From: Molanna angustata
Taxonomy: Eukaryota; Arthropoda; Insecta; Trichoptera; Molannidae
NCBI GenBank assembly: GCA_963576475.1
Contig: OY754987.1
Span: forward strand, 10,877,256-10,941,255
Direction of reading: 5' to 3'
Length of the DNA stretch: 64,000 nt
Both the position numbers and the translations under genes were made by a program. Each line of letters opens with the position of its first letter. The first letter of the stretch is position 1. The notes under the pieces are model-generated. The model worked only from the letters and a program-made list of their open reading frames with translations, made no database searches and had not been told where the DNA came from. Positions 1-12,571 of this stretch are shown here, in pieces.

Positions 1-1052
1 CTTCTTCTACCGGTTGGGTTGTTAGTCAACAAATTTTGACTGCTGTGCTTACATAATTACTTACTCATACCAACTTAGTCTCTATTGAGATGTTACAAAA
101 TTGTCATAAAATATTATTGACTCCCGACAAAAAAAAATACAATTTTTGCGTACCTATAATATGTACCTACCTATTTGATAAAAATATTCGATAAATAAAA
201 ATACTTAAAATTACATGTAAAGAAGTTCACAAATATCTATAAGACATTTTGATGAATTGTGTACGGAAATTTATTCAATACCTATAAATAAAACTTATGT
301 TTCATAGTCAATTTCAAAATCGTTCATCATGGAACATTTATTTTTTGTTTCGTATTTTGAAATGTGACATATCGTTCCGTGTGTCGTTCCAATGCTCACT
401 TAAATACCATATCTTTGGTTTGTGACTAAGTTCACACTAGTTAACACGATGCTATGTTAAATGTGAGGGAAATCCATAGGTTGGTACCTACCTACATACT
501 AACATACCTACATACTTGTGCTTGGGACTATTAATGTGACAGATACATATTACTGGCGCATACTTCAATGTGTAGGTACCTACATGTCGCTTAACCAAAT
601 ATTTCAGCTGATTAACTCACTTTAAACGATGCCACTTAATAAGAGATATTATTATATTTTTAAATTGAGTTGGTACCTTGGTAGATATTTTAATAAACAT
701 TTTTTTTTAGATTCAGGATCATTATTTCAAGGACGCTGAGAAAAATCTAAAAAATAGGTAAGAATCTACCTACATTATTTTCAATTACCTACACGTAAGG
801 GCTGGGTATCAAACGTAAATACAACAGGCAAAAATGATACATTTTCCATAGTTCAACAATGAGGCTGGTATGTGAGGATACAAGATTGCGTCATACTTCT
901 ATTTTTAAAGTAGGTACCTAATGCACACCCGCATATTTGTCGTTGGTTACGCCCATCATATTATTGTGGAAAATGTCACATGATGGTATATGTATGACTG
1001 AACAAACAAAAACAAGGATATTGTGTTCAACAATTAGGTACAAAATAAACCG
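1..1052. other. AT-rich non-coding stretch
   Basis: There is no credible coding region here. Several GTAGGTACCTAC-type motifs are scattered through it. Positions about 60-200 resemble 17570-17690: both have TTGACTCCCGA, then an A-rich run, TTTGCGTA and AATATTCGA. This suggests a dispersed repeat. The rest shows nothing I can name. Confidence 0.6.
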
Positions 1053-1131
1053 GTCGAGGCAAGATACGAACCAGCGTCCACTGGATTACTAATTCCAGCG
1101 CATAAGCCGCTCTGCTACAGATTGATCTAAA
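1053..1131 (-). repeat. SINE family 1, partial tRNA-like head
   Basis: This diverged copy of the tRNA-derived head also occurs at 9425, 21401, 34165, 36726 and 37838. It keeps the B-box-like stretch (rc GGTTCGTATCTTGCC) and the anticodon-arm segment TGGATTACTAATTCCAGCG. The tail is missing. Confidence 0.7.
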
Positions 1132-1853
1132 TATTTCACAAGTTTTGACAATCTATTGCTTTATTTTAATTTCATTTTGTAAAGTGTGTGTATGTAATAC
1201 CCACAATACCTAATAGGCTAGGCCGTAGATTTTTTGTGTGTGTATGAAATAACCACCATACCTAGCAAAGCATACAAGCCCCAGATTTCAGTTGAGGGCC
1301 AAAAGTAGGTACTATTGAATCAGAAGATTAAAAATGTAGTTACAATCTAATTATACTTATACCTATATGCGTAATTTTTGAGAGCCCTTTCGCTAAGATA
1401 TGTTGAAAAATAAAATTCTCCATAAATGGACGGCTCAGACTAATATTAGGTACCTACCTAATCATTGTTTGAAGATAAATGTAAAGTGCGGTTTTAACAC
1501 TTATATTCTCATTCACATGTTTCCCGCTCAAACGTAAAACCAGAAGAAGATAATGACAACATTTCGTCGACTTATTAATGGCATCTAAATCTTTGTCATT
1601 TTGGTAGCTGATAGCTTTAGGAAACACATTAAAAAAACAACAAGAAAACATTATGCCCAGTTGACACTCTCTAAAATTAGGGTTATCAAAAATATGTAAA
1701 TACTTATCTATATATATTTATTTTTTAATTTAGATGTAAAAAGAAAAGTTTAAATTCTTACTAGTATATTCTTCTTCTTCTTCTCCTTGTGTCAATCCTG
1801 ACGGAGGCTGGCGACCATCACGCCAGACTCGTCTCTATCTTGCGCCAATATAA

Positions 1854-2006
1854 TTAGGCCGTGTTTCTCGAGCAACGATTAAAGTAAATGTAGGTATAGG
1901 TAGTTAAAAACGACGCCATTTTGAACAATTTCATGAAATCAAAGTTTTTAACTATAGGTACCTACCTACTATAACTGATACTTTTATTGAAACAACCCAA
2001 CCTTAG
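1854..2006. repeat. MITE family A, copy 1
   Basis: The ends are inverted: TTAGGCCGTGTTTCTCG on the left, and TAAGGTTGGGTTGTTTC as the reverse complement on the right. Inside, GATTAAAGTAAA and ATGAAATCAAAGTTTTTAAC match the copy at 22311-22506 in reversed order. It is a short non-coding palindromic element. Superfamily unknown. Confidence 0.6.
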
Positions 2007-3890
2007 TGACGCCGAATCCAGATTCCCGAACCACTGGTTGAGATTTTTAAGGCACGATGTTCTTTTACACCCCATACCTCGTCTTCCTTCTATCCTTTCC
2101 TTCACTATGAGTTAAAGAAGGACATATTATTTGTCACCATGGAACTGTGGCCAAAATATGCGACTTTACGTCACTAAACAATGGTCAGTAAGTCTTTCTC
2201 CGTCATATTTATAACTGTTTCGTTGAAGACTCTTATCAGTCCATCGATCTTCTAAACATACCTATGTAGTATAAATATTTTCAGCAAAAAAACTATTTAT
2301 CGTCGTACTCATTACCTACCTATAAACAATATTATGTTAAAAAAAAAACAAAAAAAAATCTAACATATTATATGTAGGTTGTATGTAGAAAAACAAAGAA
2401 AGAGAAGTATACTAATAATAATGAAAAACTTTTATTGAAAACTTTTAAACGTGGCGGACTTATTGCCCGCAGGCAATTTCTACCAGTCAACTTAGAAAGA
2501 AGTACATAGGTATTTAGAAAGGAAAACAAAAACAATTTATCAGAAGAACATTTATTTTATATGTTCATTAAAATTTGTTATGTTTGACCTTTCCATCACT
2601 TTCTAAAACAACTTATACAAAAATAGGTACCTATGTGGAGGAGATAGGTATTATATCAATAATATAAATAATACTTACATCAACAATAAAATAAAAATTA
2701 TTATTTTTTTTTCATTTTTAATATAAATGAAAAAATAAACACTTTTTAAGTTTTTTTTTCGTTATTTTTCTATAATATAATGGAAAAAGTTGTTTAGTTT
2801 TGGTTTGTGTTAGCCCTGATTTAATCGTGTGATAGACAAGACAGGAGTGGTAGAAAATATTTTTTTACACCTCTCATCCGGTGCTAAGAGATAGTAAGAT
2901 ATAATGTTGTGTTTAGTTGCAATATAATAAAAGGTAGCTGGGAGATACAGATTGTCCTGTTAAATATACCGCCAATAAATATCTATACCTAGGTACTATT
3001 CTCACCTGCATCTCTTGAGACCTTTAAACGTAGGTAACTATTCAATTTATAGCTTATTGACAATAGGTAGGTACATAAGATGCGATGACAAAAAATAATA
3101 TTCATTCATTAATATTATTTTCGGAGATAATTTTGTAAAACATTTAAAATAATTTTATATAAGTAGGTACCTACATATTACAAATCAGCTAATATCGAAG
3201 ATGTTATATACCAACATTCATTATTCACTCAGGGTGGATGAGTAAGGGGGAGGACAGTCCCATTTGTGATATCACAAAGGGACAATTGGCCCAAGTGTGT
3301 TCCTCTGAAAACCCGTGAAAAAGGAGGTAAAGTTGTCGCCAAATAACTTGAACTTTTAGCCGAGAAGGGGGGCGATTCGTACGTAAACTAACGAAGCAAA
3401 AATACACAAATTTACGCTCTGCGCAACCGGAAGCTCGTTCAAGATGTTTGGCGAATATTATAGTACAAATCACTTTGCACTGATAAAATGTTAGTGAGAA
3501 AAAATATACCCCTAATGTAAAATTGTTTTATAATAAATAAATAAAAAATATATATGCACGTTTGAATTATTCGGTTGGCACGACTATTTTTGAAGCAATA
3601 GCATATTTTTCGTCAGAATGGACGATTTAACAGGAATAAATAAAGTTCGCAAGATTTAAATAATTAATTAAATAGATTGTCTACCTATAATACTTTCTAA
3701 ATGTAACTTTTGAATCGTTTATCATATGTAATATGTATTCGTCAAGACAAGAAGAAGAAACAAAATATGTTTTTGTAAAAAGAATAGGAGCAATATTATG
3801 ATAATATTACAAAATTAAATCAAAAAATTGTATAGTTTATGTATATTATTATTTTTTCAGTGTAATAAGAATTTAATTTTAAATATTTGA
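2007..3890. other. AT-rich stretch with one GC-richer island
   Basis: This is mostly A/T runs. The segment 3225-3470 is GC-richer and contains a short palindrome around TTTGTGATATCACAAA. The 82-residue reading frame across it resembles nothing I know, so I do not call a gene. Confidence 0.5.
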
Positions 3891-3894
3891 ATCT

Positions 3895-4740
3895 TTACTG
3901 CCATCTAGGTAAAATTTCAGTAATTATTTCGTGTACTTTGGTTGTGAAACTGACTAATAATATAAAAAGTTTTTACTATTTGTATATAGATGGCAGTAAA
4001 AATGTGGTTGTGAAACTGACTAAAATGTGTAATAGTTTTTACTATTTATAGATGGCAGTAAAAGTTTGGTTTTGAAATTACCTAATAAATTGAAGTTTAT
4101 ACTATTTGTCTACAGATGGCAGTAAAATATAAGGTTAAACTATTCATCTATAGATGGCATTAAAAAGCTTTTTCTATTTTTGTATAGATAGCAGTAAAAT
4201 ATATTTTTATCTATTTATTAACTTCAAAAGATTGAAGGTAAAAAGAGTATTTGTGCTATCAAAAAATCTTGTAAAAATATAAGAAGCCTTCGATTTCTTG
4301 AAGTTCGATATTGTGGAGACAACTTTTTTTAGTAATTATTTCGTGTACTTTGGTTGTGATACTGACTCATAATATAAAAAGTTTTTACTATTTGTCTATA
4401 GATGGCATTAAAAATGTGGTTGTGAAACTGACTAAAAGTGTAATAGTTTTTACTATTCATTAATAGATGGCAGTAAAAGTTTGGTTTTGAAATTAACTAA
4501 CAAATCGAAGTTTATACTATTTATCTACAGATGGCAGTAAAATATAAGGCTAAACTATTCATCTATAGATGGCATTAAAAAGCTTTTTCTATTTTTGTAT
4601 AGATGGCAGTAAAATATATTTTTATCTATTAAATTTAGATTAAAGGTAAAAAGAATATTTGTGCTATCAAAAAATCTTGTAAAAATATAAGAAGCCTTCG
4701 ATTTCTTGAAGTTCGATATTGTGGAGACAACTTTTTTTAC
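3895..4740. repeat. Nested tandem repeat (412-bp unit x2, built of short AGATGGCAGTAAAA units)
   Basis: A unit of about 412 bp is present twice: TAATTATTTCGTGTACTTTG starts at 3921 and again at 4333, and GATATTGTGGAGACAAC closes both. Each unit contains five smaller blocks of about 35-70 bp, each ending in TATAGATGGCAGTAAAA or a close variant (near 3987, 4045, 4110, 4145, 4185, and again 4398-4610). An inverted CTGCCATCTA lies just before, at 3899. This is a higher-order repeat with no coding potential. Confidence 0.85.
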
Positions 4741-5290
4741 TTTAATGTACCCTCACCTTGTAACTCCTGCGTTTATTGTTTTTCATTATAACATAACTAC
4801 TGTGAATAAAAACCGGAAAAGCTTTTACTGCACACCTTTTTTTCTTTTCAACTTATTCGTAACTTACATAGAATACTAGAAATTACGAAATATTACCTAC
4901 ATGTAATATAACTTCATGTCTCTTTTATTATTTGTTCTTATATTTCCTCCATATGGTCTATGAGGTGAGGTGAACATAGTGAGGTGAACAAAGTAAGGTG
5001 AACATATGTACCCGCCCTATGATGATGAAAAAAAAGAAATAAGTAGTTAATAAATAAAAAAAAAAATGTTTAGGTATTACTTTTTTATATAAGTGAAAAC
5101 ATGTTTTTAGGCATGAAACTGTATATATCATTTTTGTTATTATTATTATTATGTATGCTGCATGTTTTCTGAATAAAATAAAATAAAAATAAAAATAAAA
5201 TATGAACAAGTAAACTTATAAACAATACAAATAGGTAAGTAAAACATTATATAATTACAATAAACAAAATAGAAAAATAGAAATGTCGAT
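4741..5290. repeat. Simple repeats and LINE-tail-like A-rich sequence
   Basis: It contains about three copies of a 14-bp motif GTGAGGTGAACA(A/T)AG (4966-5006) and (ATT)n near 5136. A run of AAAATAAAATA follows GCATGTTTTCTGAATAAA (5160-5205), which looks like the 3' tail of a non-LTR element. No coding region is seen. Confidence 0.5.
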
Positions 5291-5383
5291 GACTTTCGAA
5301 AGGATATAGTTAAATTTTCATTTTTGACTAAATTTGATGTTAAATAATCAAACGTGGAAGCTTCAACTTTGTGGAAATTCATA

Positions 5384-5606
5384 TTTAATAAATTATTTAG
5401 ATTAAACATAAAACACTATACTTTGTATATTTCCACTTGTTTATTTTTAGTTAATCACAACATGTTTCAGGAACGACCATTCCTTTATCAACTTTACATC
5501 CACCTGAGAAAGGGAACAGACATTCCCGAAACATATAATGATTGACTAAGAATAAACAAGTGGAAATATACAAAGTATAGTGTTTTATGTTTAATTTAAA
5601 TAATTT
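5384..5606. repeat. Long inverted repeat (hairpin, ~70-bp arms)
   Basis: The arms 5384-5456 and about 5546-5606 are nearly perfect reverse complements (core: ACACTATACTTTGTATATTT against its complement). They enclose a loop of about 90 bases containing ATGTTTCAGGAACG and CATTCCCGAAACAT, themselves a weak inverted pair. The hairpin could be a palindromic MITE. No target duplication was identified. Confidence 0.75.
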
Positions 5607-6841
5607 GTTACAAGTGGAAGAAATAATTCCAGTGAATACTTAAAACCAAACAGAGTTATTTATAAACCGTTTAGGCATGTAAATTTTGCCCTAAACCACT
5701 ATATTTTGAGTCACTATGCGACGTGTTTCGGCAGTGCTGTCCTGCCATCGACCGGCTAGTTGAGACTGAGTGTTGATGTTTAGTTTTTGGATGTGTCAGA
5801 TGTGTTGGGAGGTGAGTAGAGGGGGTTGGTGGTGGACGGATTGGTGTTAAGAGGGGCGGGGGTGGTACGGGGTCGGATTTGATTCTGTATAGTATTCTTG
5901 TTTTTTATGGGGAAGGCTGTCAAGAGTGGAGATGTATTGAGGAACGTGTTATTGTTTATAAGTTTAATGCCGGTGTTTATATGTTTGTGTATGAAATACA
6001 CAAACATATAAACCGTGTTTATATATTTGTTTATGAAATATCCGCCGAGTATTTAAACAATATTAGAGTTATTTATATTTTATTTTTAACCAAACAAACA
6101 TGAAGTCATATAGCAAATATTAGAATAAATTCAAAATTGACTATTATTATATAATGAGTTATACTAGGTTCTGAGCCATTCTATGGTTGAACTGTCATAC
6201 TCAGAAGGCTTAATTGTGGCCTAATTAAACTAACAATTTATCATATTCCCTCAAATACTTGTCGTACCTTTTTAAATACTTGTCGCAGTTAGGACTTACC
6301 AAAGGTGGTCTCTTAATGGCACTTATAATAAGTAAATATTCTCAATCCGTGGATTTAAACAAAAATTATGAATCAGAATCATTTTCCTCTTTCAGTACCT
6401 ACCCATGTGCATTTAAGTGTGATTCAAAACACTCCTCAATAATAATTACTTAGATCATTTTCTTAAAATTTTGATAGCCTTATCATAAAATCAATAGAAA
6501 AATTAATGGATTGATTAAATATTTATTGAGTGTTTCTTCATAAATCGGTTAAAACAATACTTCAAACAGACACTTAATCAAACGAAATGTCACAGGAAAT
6601 AATTTTCTTTATCAATTCAATGAAAGAAATGAATATTCAAACATTATATTAATCTATTTAAGTTGAAGTAATAAAACCGATACCTAATAAACATAATTGG
6701 TATTTGTTAGAAAATTACTCCTTTCATAGAATAGATAAATTTTTATAAAATTAAATCATCAATTGCCATTAATTAATAATCATACATTACTAATAAATTT
6801 CTTTTTTTATGAAAAATATTGTTCTATACCAATTTGATTAA
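5607..6841. other. AT-rich stretch, no gene seen
   Basis: It contains a second short block with a GTTTCGGCAGTGCTGTCCTG motif near 5725 and a GT-rich segment at 5780-5870. The short reading frames here look like chance. Confidence 0.5.
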
Positions 6842-7527
6842 AGGGGGGGACTGCTGCTAATGCCAACGTACCTATTTTTCAATTTGATATTCCATCATTA
6901 TTTCTAATCAAATCATTTTGAAAAAAATAATTTAGGTAGTTTGGGTATTAATAAACAAAAATAAACCTTAACTTTTTGATAATGTTCTGTATAAGTTCTT
7001 GTAGAAAAATAATGGCAAACCCCGATTTTCAACGTTTATCTTATATTTTTAATAAAATATAAGGCGTAGTCATATATTTTTTTTTTTAATTAAAGAAGAC
7101 AAAAATATCTAGAAAAATATGATGTGACGTTGCATTAATGCTTCAGGTTTAGTAAAGAAACCTAAAAAACATTTTTTCCATTCAGCGCCATTGCAAAATA
7201 AAAGTTTTTTTAGTTTATTAACTTAACCTGATGCATTAATGCAACGTCACATCATATTTTTCCAGATATGTTGTTCTTCTTTAATTTATAAAAAAATATA
7301 TTGCTCTATACCTAATACTTTTTTAGAAATTTAATATAAATGTCAAAAATTGGGGTATACTTATTATTTTTCTACAAGAATATATACAGAACATAATTAA
7401 AAAGTTAAGGTTCATTTTTCTTTATTAATATCCAAACTAATTAGAATATTTTTTCAAAATGATTCGTTTCGTAGTAATGATGCAATTTCAAATTGAAAAA
7501 ATAGGTACGTTGGCAGCAGTCATCCTC
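6842..7527. mobile_element. MITE family B, full-length copy 1 (686 bp, TTAA-flanked)
   Basis: This long foldback element is flanked by TTAA on both sides (6838-6841 and 7528-7531). The ends are G-rich followed by GACTGCTGC and CAACGTACCTATTTTTCAAT, repeated inverted at the right end. The arms, about 320 bp each, meet around 7170-7200. Each carries GATGTGACGTTGCATTAATG or its complement. There is no coding capacity. A second copy of identical length in the opposite orientation lies at 61687-62372. TTAA targets point to a piggyBac-type transposase acting in trans, which is an inference. Confidence 0.88.
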
Positions 7528-7929
7528 TTAAAGAACCTAGATTAAAGATTCATTGAAATAACAAATTACTTTTTATCTTAGGTATATTTTGTAATTTTGG
7601 AGGCATTTTGGAGTTCAAAAGACTGGTAGGGTTTTTATTTTTATTTATTGAAAACAAACATACAGCCAATTTAGTACATAGGAAAATACAAAAAGGCAGT
7701 TATACAATAAAAATGTTGGTTTAAATAGAACTAGTGAAAAGAAACATCCTCAATAAATTAAGGGAAGGAAAATCTCTATCTCTACAAAAACCGAGCGAGG
7801 TATCACGCTTTAAGGTAGCGACCCTGCCAGATGCCTAGGGGGCGAAAGGCTAATCGCCTTTCCGCCTGAAAACCCATCAATTACGAAACCAAAAGAAAGA
7901 GAACTGAACTGGAATCGACCCAGCAAACA

Positions 7930-8160
7930 AAATAAGGATAATGATTTAAGAATATGCACATGGAATGTCAGATCACTCTAAAGAGGGGCTCTTAAAGTAT
8001 TGTGCAACCAATTGTCTCAATATAAAGCGGAGATACAAACAATAAAGAAACAGAAACTTTGAATGTGATATAATACATAAAGAAAAAAAAGATAAATAAC
8101 ACACACTGGAAGAAAAAAAAAACATGGAGTATCTAGGACTAACCATAGACAGGAAACTAA
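7930..8160 (+). pseudogene. LINE fragment: start of APE-type endonuclease plus a reverse transcriptase scrap
   Basis: Translation at about 7935-8040 gives NDLRICTWNVRSL, a stop, then RGALKVLCNQLSQYKAEIQ. This is the typical beginning of an apurinic-type endonuclease domain in non-LTR retrotransposons. After a gap, MEYLGLTIDRKLN (about 8120-8162) resembles the reverse-transcriptase thumb pattern YLGxTIDRKLNW. The middle has been deleted and stops interrupt it. Upstream, 7620-7930 may be its 5' untranslated part. Confidence 0.6.
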
Positions 8161-8172
8161 ATTGAACCACAT

Positions 8173-8912
8173 ATGGCCGTGTTCACCAAGGAACATCAAA
8201 TGAATCATCAACTAACTACCTGCTCGGAGCTCAAATCTTTGAGTGCATCACTCAATGAATTTGCATTACACCAACTAAAAACCTTATTGAGCCCTAGTCT
8301 CAACTCTCCCTAAATTTCCGGTGTACAGAAATACGAACTCAAGTTTAATTGTTTAGAAATATTAAAAAATCAAGAACACATACTTTATCTTGTTTCTTTT
8401 ATTAAAATAACAATCAAATATTATTCAGTGTGTAGTTCACAATTTTTACAAATTTTTGGAATTGTTTGAAAAAAGTATTACTTTGATCTCATCAGTAGGT
8501 ATGTATATTCGCATTAGTGTCGTGAATGGCCGCGTGCGCTGTGTCGCATACCTGCTATTCTACCCTTGCTACCTGCATTATTGTGCATACCGCCATTATT
8601 GTTTTTGTTCTCATCAATTATTATGCTGTTTTAAATAAAATTCAATTTTATATCTGGATAACATAGAAAAATCAAATATAACATAAAATATGTATAACAC
8701 TTATGACACAAAACAACTAACAATGTGCTAAAATGTAATAATTCTAGTTACAAAATACGTTGATGAATGACTTGATCCACAATAGACCGTCACTTAAGAG
8801 TTGAGTCGCCGGCGTCACTTAACGGTAGTAAGATTGTTTGGTGAAACGAAATTTTATGGTGAGTGCATCAAAAAATTGATTTTAGCGCTTAGGAACCTTG
8901 GTGAAAGTGCGG
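8173..8912. mobile_element. Possible MITE with inverted ends
   Basis: The left end CCGTGTTCACCAAGGAAC pairs with the right end, whose reverse complement is CCGCACTTTCACCAAGGTTC. The interior is non-coding and AT-rich. Ends and superfamily are uncertain. Confidence 0.45.
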
Positions 8913-9424
8913 GATAAACAAATTAATAAATAAAGCATCAATGTACTCAGCATTGATGTACAAAATTAAAAATGAGGCACCAAAAACACTGAAAGTACTT
9001 ACATATATACAACAAATACAACGCATACATTAAAAGCAAATTAACATAGCGAATACCTTTCTGGGTAAATGGCAATAAGACAGAAATACAAAACAACAAA
9101 GAGTAATAAAAATGAATTACAGTATAAACGCATACACACCATTGAAATACCTATTTACAAAATTATGTAACTAAACATACAGAAGATGGCGCAGTGTAAA
9201 ACATTAAAAAACATATACACAAAAAAAAATTAATACACAAAATAAAAATAGAAGACCCTGAACTAAGACTTAAGCAGAGAATACAAATCCACAACTACAA
9301 CACACATACAAAAAATTACTTTGTAACTGAGAAAGTTACAAAATAAATTAGACAGTGAAGAGTATAGTGTTGACCACAACCCACTCATTACCTAATGTCT
9401 CCACGGCACCTTTGTTAAATTCTT

Positions 9425-9601
9425 ATTTAATTTTTTTTTTTTTTTATAAAAAATGAATATGTCCTTGTTAAACAAGTACATATACATCTTCCTACGTTCC
9501 CTAAACTAAGCATAAATGCTTGTCCTATAGGTGAACGAGATCGGTCGAGGCAGGATTCGAACTCGCGACCACTGGATTACTAACCCAGCGCGCTAACCCA
9601 G
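9425..9601 (-). repeat. SINE family 1 copy
   Basis: The element runs from an A-rich tail (T-run on the plus strand near 9425) through GAACGTAGGAAGATGTATAT (rc) to a tRNA-like head. In the head, GAGTTCGAATCCTGCC forms the B box and the anticodon loop reads TTAGTAA between CTGG/CCAG stems. The head is cut short at 9601 before the A box is complete. Confidence 0.85.
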
Positions 9602-9689
9602 AACAAATCCCGTTCCATGGTAACCCACGTTATATTCTTGTAGCAAGAGTATTCTCTATATAGAAAATTTAAAAAATCGAATAACCAAA

Positions 9690-9750
9690 TGGAGGGTTTT
9701 CATTCTACCGTTTGACCGGACTTGCCCCCCCAGGTTTAATTGACGTCGTC
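9690..9750. repeat. Fragment of the 58096-58282 palindromic element
   Basis: GACCGGACTTGCCCCCCCAGG resembles the terminal stretch ACCAGACTTGCCCCCCTG of the palindromic MITE at 58096-58282 and of its half-copy at 38645-38755. Only the end is left. Confidence 0.4.
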
Positions 9751-9937
9751 TGAGTCTAGGTATTGGCTTGTCAATAAAGTATTGGGAACATGAAGGTATT
9801 AATATGAATGTAATCTATATGCTCAATATGGTTTTGATAATTATTTCTAAGTACCTAGTATTCCAACACAGAATGTGCTCTACCACTCCTTTATTTTCCG
9901 CTATTTTTATTTATTTTTCACACCATTATAACATTAT

Positions 9938-10240
9938 TGACAGGACAACCTTTAATCACCAGCGAAATCAGGTCCAGAAGATCAGCTTGGATTGGACATG
10001 TTGTCAAATCAGGGGAAGAAAGAGCCACAAAACGTATCCTGCAAAATAACCATGTGGGCAAGAGACCCCTGGGAAGACCAAGGCAAAGATTGATGGACAA
10101 TATTACCCGAGATCTGAACGTGCTGAATGCTTGTGATGACTGGGAGTCCACTGCAGCTGACAGGAAGGCTTGGAAAGCTATTGTTCAGGAGGCCAAAGCT
10201 CTACCGGAGTTGTATAGCCATCGGAAGTAAGTAAGTAAGT
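9938..10240 (+). pseudogene. 5'-truncated LINE 3' end, near-identical to 52862-53155
   Basis: It encodes QPLITSEIRSRRSAWIGHVV and then GKRPLGRPRQR followed by the DRKAWKAIVQEAK motif. This is the C-terminal end typical of RTE/craw-like non-LTR retrotransposon proteins. The 3' end is a (GTAA)n microsatellite. I count about nine differences over roughly 290 bases from the copy at 52862-53155, so both are young insertions. It is 5'-truncated and not functional. Confidence 0.8.
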
Positions 10241-10569
10241 AATAACGAAGTCTATTATGAAGATTACTGTTGCCCAACTAGGTAACCCTGTTCTAGGGCT
10301 AGCAGTTTACAATTATACCAAGCCAAATATTTGACATTTCGGTTTTACATAGTTATTGTTGTCTTTTCCAAAAAATATTAGAACGGACACCAGATATCAC
10401 AACACAACAAATTACAATATTACATAGTTACTTATATCTTAACACAAAAGTATAAACCGATACAGTAAATATTGACATGTAATTATTCTAATATTATTTC
10501 TACCATAATATGCACACCCGTTGTTGTCATTAATTTATGTAATATATACATAAGAATTTATTTCAGGAT

Positions 10570-10790
10570 TCTAACTGTTCCTTGTCCAGAAGGAAGCAGA
10601 AGTACAGGCAGACCTAGGTTGAGATGGCTGAACAAAGTGCTGTGCGATAATCAGATAAATATACCTGACTGAAGAAGAAGAAGAGATTGGAGAAGATTGG
10701 CGGTCGATAGAGAGAGATAGAGATGATTACTGGAGGAGGCCAGGATCCGTAGTGGACTGTAGTGCCAGTGATGATGATGACCTAGGCTAT
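10570..10790 (+). pseudogene. LINE C-terminal fragment
   Basis: It encodes STGRPRLRWLNKVLCDN, a stop, then RDWRRLAVDRE. This is the GRPxLRW...W+RLAxDRxxW pattern at the end of many insect LINE proteins. It ends in (GAT)n near 10770. Broken by stops. Confidence 0.55.
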
Positions 10791-10799
10791 TTTAAGAAG

Positions 10800-11795
10800 A
10801 AAAAAAAGGAAAGGCTATTTTCTAGAAAGAAGAAAGAATTTGTTAAATACAGGTTGTACATAAGTGTGTAGTTAGAAGTGTCTCGAATCCACACATCCAA
10901 AATGTTTTGGGTTCTAACACTACCTACCAACAATCTATCTGAGCTACAAAAAAATACAATGCTAATACGAAGATCCTAACTTGTCAAAAAAGACTTAATT
11001 AAATTTTATCTATAACCTTCGCGTACGTTATGCTTACCAGATAGATGAATGTTATTTCGTAAATACTATGTTGTTCTGTTTTTTCCCACCCTATTCTATG
11101 CACCCCTGATATTTGAACCGTATTTATTAGACTGAGTATCTCGCATTATTCAATTCATTTTATGATCGATGCGCCATCAGTAGTATTAAGTGAATTATAA
11201 CTGCTTGTAATTGTACTATATTCTACCTACGTTAATAGTTGATTTTAGCAATGGTGTGCAGACAAACAGACAGGAAATCACGTCTATAAATATCTGACTA
11301 ATACAAAATGAAAAAACAAAAAATAATAATAACAACTTGATTGCTTCATAATTCCTAGAACACTTTCCTTCATAACTGAAAGTAATATTGTTGTTTTGGT
11401 ATTATCATAATTACATTAAAATTACTCATGTATTTGTTTTTATTAAATTTATTGTATAGTTAGATATAAAAAACACTCAAAAGAAATTAGATTAAACATT
11501 AAGTTTGTGATAAAACCGTTAATAATAAAATCAATTAGCCGACATCCTTTTCAATATCTAATTTCCAGGTAATAGCATGTAAAAGAAATACCTACACAAT
11601 GTGTTTACTTCGATGATTCTTCAAATACTAGTAAGAAAACAAACTTAGTAAAGTAAAAACTGATGAAATTTTATGTTATTGAATACACTTGAAGTCAGTC
11701 TTGGACACTTGGCTGTGGCCAATGTGGGTGTGAGTCCATTTGGTCTGATATATGGCGCAACTCACTCATGCGAGTAACAATAATTCCTGCATAAA
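10800..11795. other. AT-rich stretch, nothing recognised
   Basis: I see no conserved coding, repeat or RNA signal in this stretch. Confidence 0.5.
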
Positions 11796-11799
11796 AAAC

Positions 11800-11847
11800 T
11801 TAACCAACCTATTCTTACCAAACTTTTGGTATGAATAGGTTGGTTAA
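11800..11847. repeat. Short near-perfect hairpin
   Basis: The arms TTAACCAACCTATTCTTACC and GGTATGAATAGGTTGGTTAA differ at one position and enclose a loop of a few bases. A weaker relative of the left arm occurs near 12986 (CTAACCAACCTATTTTTACC). It could be the remains of a small palindromic element. Confidence 0.7.
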
Positions 11848-11929
11848 ATAAATAAGAATAGTATTGGTATATTTGTAATGAGAAAGCAAATGTAAATTTT
11901 ATTTAAATTTATTATAAACATAGTTTTTA

Positions 11930-12340
11930 AGCAAGTAGAGACTTCTATGCGAAAAATGCATTTGTCACCTCAGGTATAAGAATTGTTGCTCTCATTATTT
12001 ACAAAAAAACCAATTCTCTCAATAGATGGCGTTACAACAAAAAATAATAAGAACGTTGTTCATAATTTCACACATAGATGGCTGTAGTAAAAATTCCTTA
12101 TTTTCAAGCGAAAAGAATTTCAGTATTACAATATATAGAACTTTCAAAATTGAATTGATAGGGATCTCATTAAAAAAAGGCATAATTGGTGAACGTTGCG
12201 CAAGCGCATAAAGTGATCACGTAAACCAGCCGATGACAGGTCGTAAGCCCTGTAGGTGCCTTGATTTCCCGGTTCTCCTACAGTAAATATTCCAACTTCC
12301 TCTCTATTGAGATAATTAAAAAGTAAGTAGATTATTTTTT
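11930..12340 (-). repeat. Repeat F, copy 1 (inverted relative to copy 2)
   Basis: Read on the minus strand it matches 15800-16030 and then 17455-17555. Shared blocks are CTCAATAGAGA near the start, AACCAGCCGATGACAGGTCG (rc) in the middle, AAGTGATCACGTAAACC (rc), and CAATAGATGGCGTTACAA near the other end. No coding region. It may be the ends of a non-autonomous transposon. Confidence 0.7.
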
Positions 12341-12571
12341 AACCTTACTTTAAAATTATGCTTATTATATTTCCACACAAAAATGAAGCGAAAGACTAAC
12401 ATTTGCTGGAAGCATCGTCAAACAACTTTTTACTGACCTTTTTAAATAATTTTATCTTAGAAATATAACTTTTTGGGTTGAAACATATTGCGTGATATGT
12501 CTATAGATAAATTACAGAGGTGTTCAAAAATGTTTTAATTTTGTTTTGTTGTATTTGTGTCTATTGACTAG

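Noticed and set aside
3225..3473. 82-residue minus-strand frame in a GC-richer patch
   Set aside because: No recognisable family, no splice or promoter support, and it contains a small palindrome. Left as unexplained non-coding sequence.
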